A stretch of 55,142 bases of DNA from Halomicronema sp. CCY15110. Its GTDB lineage: Bacteria; Cyanobacteriota; Cyanobacteriia; Phormidesmidales; Phormidesmidaceae. Below, piece after piece: positions 51,978 to 55,142 of the stretch. The stretch covers positions 1 to 55,142 of the forward strand of contig NZ_JACSWC010000423.1 in NCBI RefSeq assembly GCF_016888165.1. The letters run 5' to 3'. Position numbers and translations under genes: made by a program. Numbering within the stretch: position 1 is the stretch's first letter; each line of letters opens with the position of its first letter. Under the pieces are notes generated by a model. That model worked only from the letters and a program-made list of their open reading frames with translations. It ran no database searches and was not told where the DNA came from.

Positions 51978-53153
51978 ATGGCAAAATCCTCTCGTGAAAG
52001 TCTAATTCAAGCCGCTTTGGAACTCTTTTTAGAGCAGGGGGTTCATCAAACGACGACCCGCCAAATCGCCGATCGCGCGGGGGTCAATGAGGTGACCTTG
52101 TTTCGGAACTTTGGCAATAAATATGGCTTGTTGCAGGCTGTGCTGAATGCCGCCCCGACGTTTCGTGACTTGGGCGAAGGCTTGATGGAGCAAACGATTG
52201 CGACGAGCGATCGCCACCAAACGTTGAAAACCTACGCGGGGGAATGCTTGGCAGCCCTGGAGCAAGCCCCCGCGTTTGTGCGATCGCTGATTGGCGAAGC
52301 GGGGCAGTTTCCCGACGAAAATCGGCAAGCCCTCGGCCACCGCCTACAGGAAGCCAGCCAGTATGTGGCGCGATACTTAGAGCACACCATGCCCGCCCGC
52401 AACTTTGCCGCTGGTCAGCTATCGGGCTATCTGGGGGCGCTGCTCGTGGGGTACGTCGTCATCGAAGCCACCAGTGACGATCATGGACTCTGGACCAGCC
52501 GCGAAAATTTTTTGGATGGGTTGGTCGGGTTGCTGTTGGGGGAGACTTTAGCCTTTGAGTCTGATGCCGTGACAGACCCGCCCCCGGAGCCCGTACAAGA
52601 TTTACCCGCGCCCTGTGTACATCAAATCTTGACTCAGGCCAAAGCCGCGAGTTCACAAGATTACGCCCTCGCCTATCTGCTGTTAGCCGCCGGGTTAGAT
52701 CCGGCTGAGGTGGTGTCGGTGACGCGATCGCAGCACCTGAGCGCGAAGACTCAGCACACGCTTCAGGTAAGCGATCGTCAGGTGCCAATTAACCAGTGGA
52801 TTGGGGGGAAACGCTATGGCACCTACACCAGCAATCCGCTGACCAAATGGCTCAAAAGTCGTAAAGATGAGAGCCCCTGGCTGTTCATTCAAGCGGATGA
52901 TGACCCCGTTGGGCTCTCCGTAGAAGATATCGCCCAAAAATGGGCTGATTGGGCTCAAGCGCTGACCCTTTTTCCCCACTCTCATCCACGGCAGGCAAAA
53001 CCCACCTGGTGTGTGGAAATGCTAACGCGGGGAATGAGTGTGGAAAATCTGAGCCTGTTGTCGGGCTTGTCGTCCGCACAGTTGCAGCCCTATGTGCAGC
53101 GGGCGCGAGAAAAAGCGGCCTTGGAGGAAGCTCGACAGCTTGACCAAAAGTAG
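51978..53153 (+). CDS. TetR family regulator with integrase-like C-terminus
   Basis: 391 residues, almost twice the usual TetR length. Residues 1-60 are the TetR helix-turn-helix (LIQAALELFLEQGVHQTTTR, then QIADRAGVNEVTLFRNFGNK), and 60-200 a ligand-binding helical domain. The remaining 190 residues resemble a decayed tyrosine recombinase catalytic domain: ALAYLLLAAGLDPAEVVSVT is like box I but lacks its Arg, and CVEMLTRGMSVENLSLLSGL with PYVQRAREK is like the box II helix and final Tyr region. It is probably catalytically dead and used for DNA or protein contact. It faces desC across shared palindromes, so it probably controls desaturase expression. Confidence 0.8.
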   Translation: MAKSSRESLIQAALELFLEQGVHQTTTRQIADRAGVNEVTLFRNFGNKYGLLQAVLNAAPTFRDLGEGLMEQTIATSDRHQTLKTYAGECLAALEQAPAFVRSLIGEAGQFPDENRQALGHRLQEASQYVARYLEHTMPARNFAAGQLSGYLGALLVGYVVIEATSDDHGLWTSRENFLDGLVGLLLGETLAFESDAVTDPPPEPVQDLPAPCVHQILTQAKAASSQDYALAYLLLAAGLDPAEVVSVTRSQHLSAKTQHTLQVSDRQVPINQWIGGKRYGTYTSNPLTKWLKSRKDESPWLFIQADDDPVGLSVEDIAQKWADWAQALTLFPHSHPRQAKPTWCVEMLTRGMSVENLSLLSGLSSAQLQPYVQRAREKAALEEARQLDQK

Positions 53154-53159
53154 TGACGG

Positions 53160-53540
53160 CTATGAGCGCGATCGCCGCTGCCCCTGCTTCGAGCGTTTGC
53201 CAGCAGCATGAGCCCGCTCGACCCACGGCACGAGAGCGGCTAAATCTTCCCAAATCGACGGCGGAATTTCGGAGTAGGACATCGTGATCGGTTGGCCCTT
53301 GCCGTCGTAGGTAAAGGGCGGCATGTGCCAAGCTTCAAAGTCGTCACGATTCCCGTCATCCACCTTGAAATACACCGTTTCCTCGGCGATGAGGGCAAAC
53401 ATCACGTCTTCGATGTAGAGTCCATAGCCGCCAAACATCGCGCGGGCGGTGACGGGGGCGACATGGTTGAGGTGTTGCACCACAGCAGCGCGGACTTGCT
53501 GTTTGGCGGCTTTGGCATCAGCATCAGCAGAAGGCAGCAT
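53160..53540 (-). CDS. TfoX/Sxy N-terminal domain protein
   Basis: 126 residues from the ATG at 53540; ATG 53603 is an alternative. The TfoX N-terminal domain is clear: VTARAMFGGYGLYIEDVMFA, EETVYFKVDDGNRDDFE and MPPFTYDGKGQPITMSYSEI. In gamma-proteobacteria TfoX/Sxy promotes competence; single-domain relatives elsewhere are of unknown role. It is convergent with the TetR gene (6 bp between stops) and divergent from ygfZ. Confidence 0.85.
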   Translation of the reverse strand: MLPSADADAKAAKQQVRAAVVQHLNHVAPVTARAMFGGYGLYIEDVMFALIAEETVYFKVDDGNRDDFEAWHMPPFTYDGKGQPITMSYSEIPPSIWEDLAALVPWVERAHAAGKRSKQGQRRSRS

Positions 53541-53703
53541 GGTTCGATCAGCGGCAGGTTGAGTCCATTCTAAAAGCCCTCGGGCACCGGCACGACGAGT
53601 CATCGAGGGCGCATCTCCAGTCGGTGACGGATGGGGATGACGGTTCGCTAAAATGGTTGCCGCAGCGGTATAGTCGGGACGGCGATCGGCGCACAATTTG
53701 GTT

Positions 53704-54765
53704 ATGACGATGGGCACATTACAGGACGTTCAAACAGCACAGGGGGCCACGTTTCAAGAGGGGCTCTCGGTGCCGACCACCTTTGGTAACGATGAAGCGG
53801 CATTGTCGGCGGCGCAGTCTGGGGTGGCCGTGTGCGATCGCTCTCACTGGGGCCGCATTCGAGTATCTGACGATGATTGCTTGCGCTTCCTTCACAACCA
53901 AACGACCAACCAGATGCAGCAACTACAGCCCGGTCAAGGGTGCGACACGGTATTTGTGACCTCCACCGGCCGTACCCTTGACCTCGTGACCGCCTATGTC
54001 GATGCCGACTCAGTGTTGCTGCTGACCTCACCGGGGCAGGCGACGCCCCTCATGCAGTGGATGGATCGATACATTTTCTTTGCCGACAAAGTCAAACTAA
54101 CCGATGAAACGGCCACGACCGTGGCGTTTACGTTAATCGGGACTGAGAGTACATCACTCTTAGCCCAGCTGGGCCTACCAGATTTGGCATCTGCCCCTCC
54201 TGGCAGTCATCAAGTCGCCACGATCGCGGACGTCGAGGTGCAAGTGTCCAGCGGTAGCGGTCTGGCCCTACCGGGCTTTACCCTGATGGCCGCCGCAGAA
54301 GCGGGTGGCACTCTGTGGTCAGCGCTGACGACCGCTGGAGCGGTGCCGATGGGCGATCGCGGCTGGCAAACTTTGCGCGTGGAGCAGGGGCGACCACTCC
54401 CCGGCACCGAACTCACGGATGATTACAACCCCTTAGAAGCGGCGCTTTGGCAAGCCGTCTCCTTCGATAAGGGGTGCTACATCGGGCAGGAGACCATTGC
54501 GCGGCTGCAAACTTATCAAGGGGTGAAACAACAGCTCTGGGGGCTCCGGCTCTCCGCAGCGGTAGAGCCGCATACCCCGATTGTGGTCGATGACAAGAAG
54601 GTGGGCGTGGTGACGAGCTGTGTGCCCACGGCGGCGGGGGCGATCGCGTTGGGCTACATTCGCACTAAAGCTGGGGGCTTGGGTCTCCCGGTGACGGTGG
54701 GCGATCAGCCCGCCACCGTGGTGGATCTCCCCTTTGCCAGTCGCGGTTATTTGGCGACGCAGTGA
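53704..54765 (+). CDS. ygfZ: Folate-binding YgfZ family protein
   Basis: About 353 residues, related to the glycine cleavage T protein. The YgfZ signature KGCYIGQETIARLQTYQGVK carries the key Cys near residue 258, and the folate-binding fold shows in VAVCDRSHWGRIRVSDDDCL and RFLHNQTTNQM. YgfZ helps in the assembly or repair of some iron-sulfur enzymes using tetrahydrofolate. Starts at ATG 53704 or 53710. Complete at the C-terminus. Confidence 0.92.
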   Translation: MTMGTLQDVQTAQGATFQEGLSVPTTFGNDEAALSAAQSGVAVCDRSHWGRIRVSDDDCLRFLHNQTTNQMQQLQPGQGCDTVFVTSTGRTLDLVTAYVDADSVLLLTSPGQATPLMQWMDRYIFFADKVKLTDETATTVAFTLIGTESTSLLAQLGLPDLASAPPGSHQVATIADVEVQVSSGSGLALPGFTLMAAAEAGGTLWSALTTAGAVPMGDRGWQTLRVEQGRPLPGTELTDDYNPLEAALWQAVSFDKGCYIGQETIARLQTYQGVKQQLWGLRLSAAVEPHTPIVVDDKKVGVVTSCVPTAAGAIALGYIRTKAGGLGLPVTVGDQPATVVDLPFASRGYLATQ

Positions 54766-55142
54766 CGGTGCGACTCTCCCCCCGCTTCCCAAAATAGGCC
54801 GGGTAGTTTCACACCATCGCAAGAAATTCTACAAGACCTGTTTTTCATTCTCTGTAGGGGCGTACGGCCATAAGCCCCACCTCATTTCAAGGTTTGAGGA
54901 TATCTTCTGGCGGCAATGGAACCACCCTGCCTCCTTGCTCAAAACGGGTGAGGGAAAGTCGGAACAGTAAGGTTTTCAGGACTTCTGTAGTCTCGGTAGC
55001 CCGACGCACAAGAGAGCGGCCACAAGGGGTGAGGATAGCCCCACTGTCAAAGCTCCTCTGTTCAACTTGGCTACTAAGTACACATAAATCCCTCCTGGGC
55101 TAGTGACCATCCCTGAAAGATGGCCTCAAATTTCCTGAGCCC
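54766..55142. other. Window end; unassigned minus-strand open stretch
   Basis: No gene is certain. On the minus strand 55099-54887 is open for about 71 codons, and its latter part reads like protein (VRRATETTEVLKTLLFRLSL, RFEQGGRVVPLPPEDILKP then stop). It has no ATG and is closed upstream by a TAG, so it may be the tail of a frameshifted gene that continues beyond the window. Family not recognised. Confidence 0.3.

Overview
The window looks like a stretch of cyanobacterial chromosome. The octamer GCGATCGC (HIP1) recurs throughout. Cyanobacterium-specific genes are present: psbY (photosystem II), a TIGR02652 protein, a desC-type desaturase, glycolate dehydrogenase subunits glcE and glcF, and a transaldolase with a C-terminal EF-hand pair. 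A PEP-CTERM protein and the moderately high GC content fit a filamentous Leptolyngbya-like lineage, but the species cannot be fixed from this sequence.

Layout. 1-1.8 kb: a DUF559 nuclease-like ORF whose start lies in a repeat, decayed sequence, and an AraC regulator. 2.1-15.7 kb: an almost unbroken plus-strand block that starts with a secreted sulfatase and ends with a formylglycine-generating enzyme (FGE), the enzyme that activates sulfatases. Between them lie two BASS-type transporter genes, an outer-membrane-barrel candidate, LURP-one and DUF6325 proteins, MarC, YqhA, an MFS carrier, DUF1622 and four DUF202 proteins. One DUF202 protein is fused to a BASS transporter and has ten consecutive Arg-led heptads. 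16-33.8 kb: mostly housekeeping genes (lipase, transaldolase, tRNA-His, leuB, prepilin peptidase, an AAA ATPase with a VOC protein, gamma carbonic anhydrase, psbY, glcE, a DUF6325-SHOCT pair, glcF, tRNA-Arg). 34.0-36.8 kb: a low-GC, HIP1-free island after tRNA-Arg with a RelE-type toxin-antitoxin pair and a KAP-like P-loop NTPase. 37-55 kb: GIY-YIG protein, a very large GH15-like protein, 1-Cys peroxiredoxin, pgl, a glycosyltransferase, nanE, ndk, an ABC exporter with a lipid-A-disaccharide-synthase-like partner, a cation efflux protein, HdeD, desC with a divergent TetR regulator, TfoX-like and YgfZ.

How the parts may work together. The sulfatase carries the CxAxR maturation site and the FGE carries the paired active-site cysteines, so the 2-15.7 kb block holds substrate and activator of one modification. 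The transporters and small envelope proteins between them may form an organosulfate-use or envelope-stress locus; that is inference. The desC-TetR pair has two matching palindromes in its shared promoter and looks like a membrane-fluidity switch. Three 63-bp palindromic elements with compensating stem changes sit only between convergent genes and look like an undescribed repeat family.

All assignments come from reading the sequence and recalling protein families; no database search was run.
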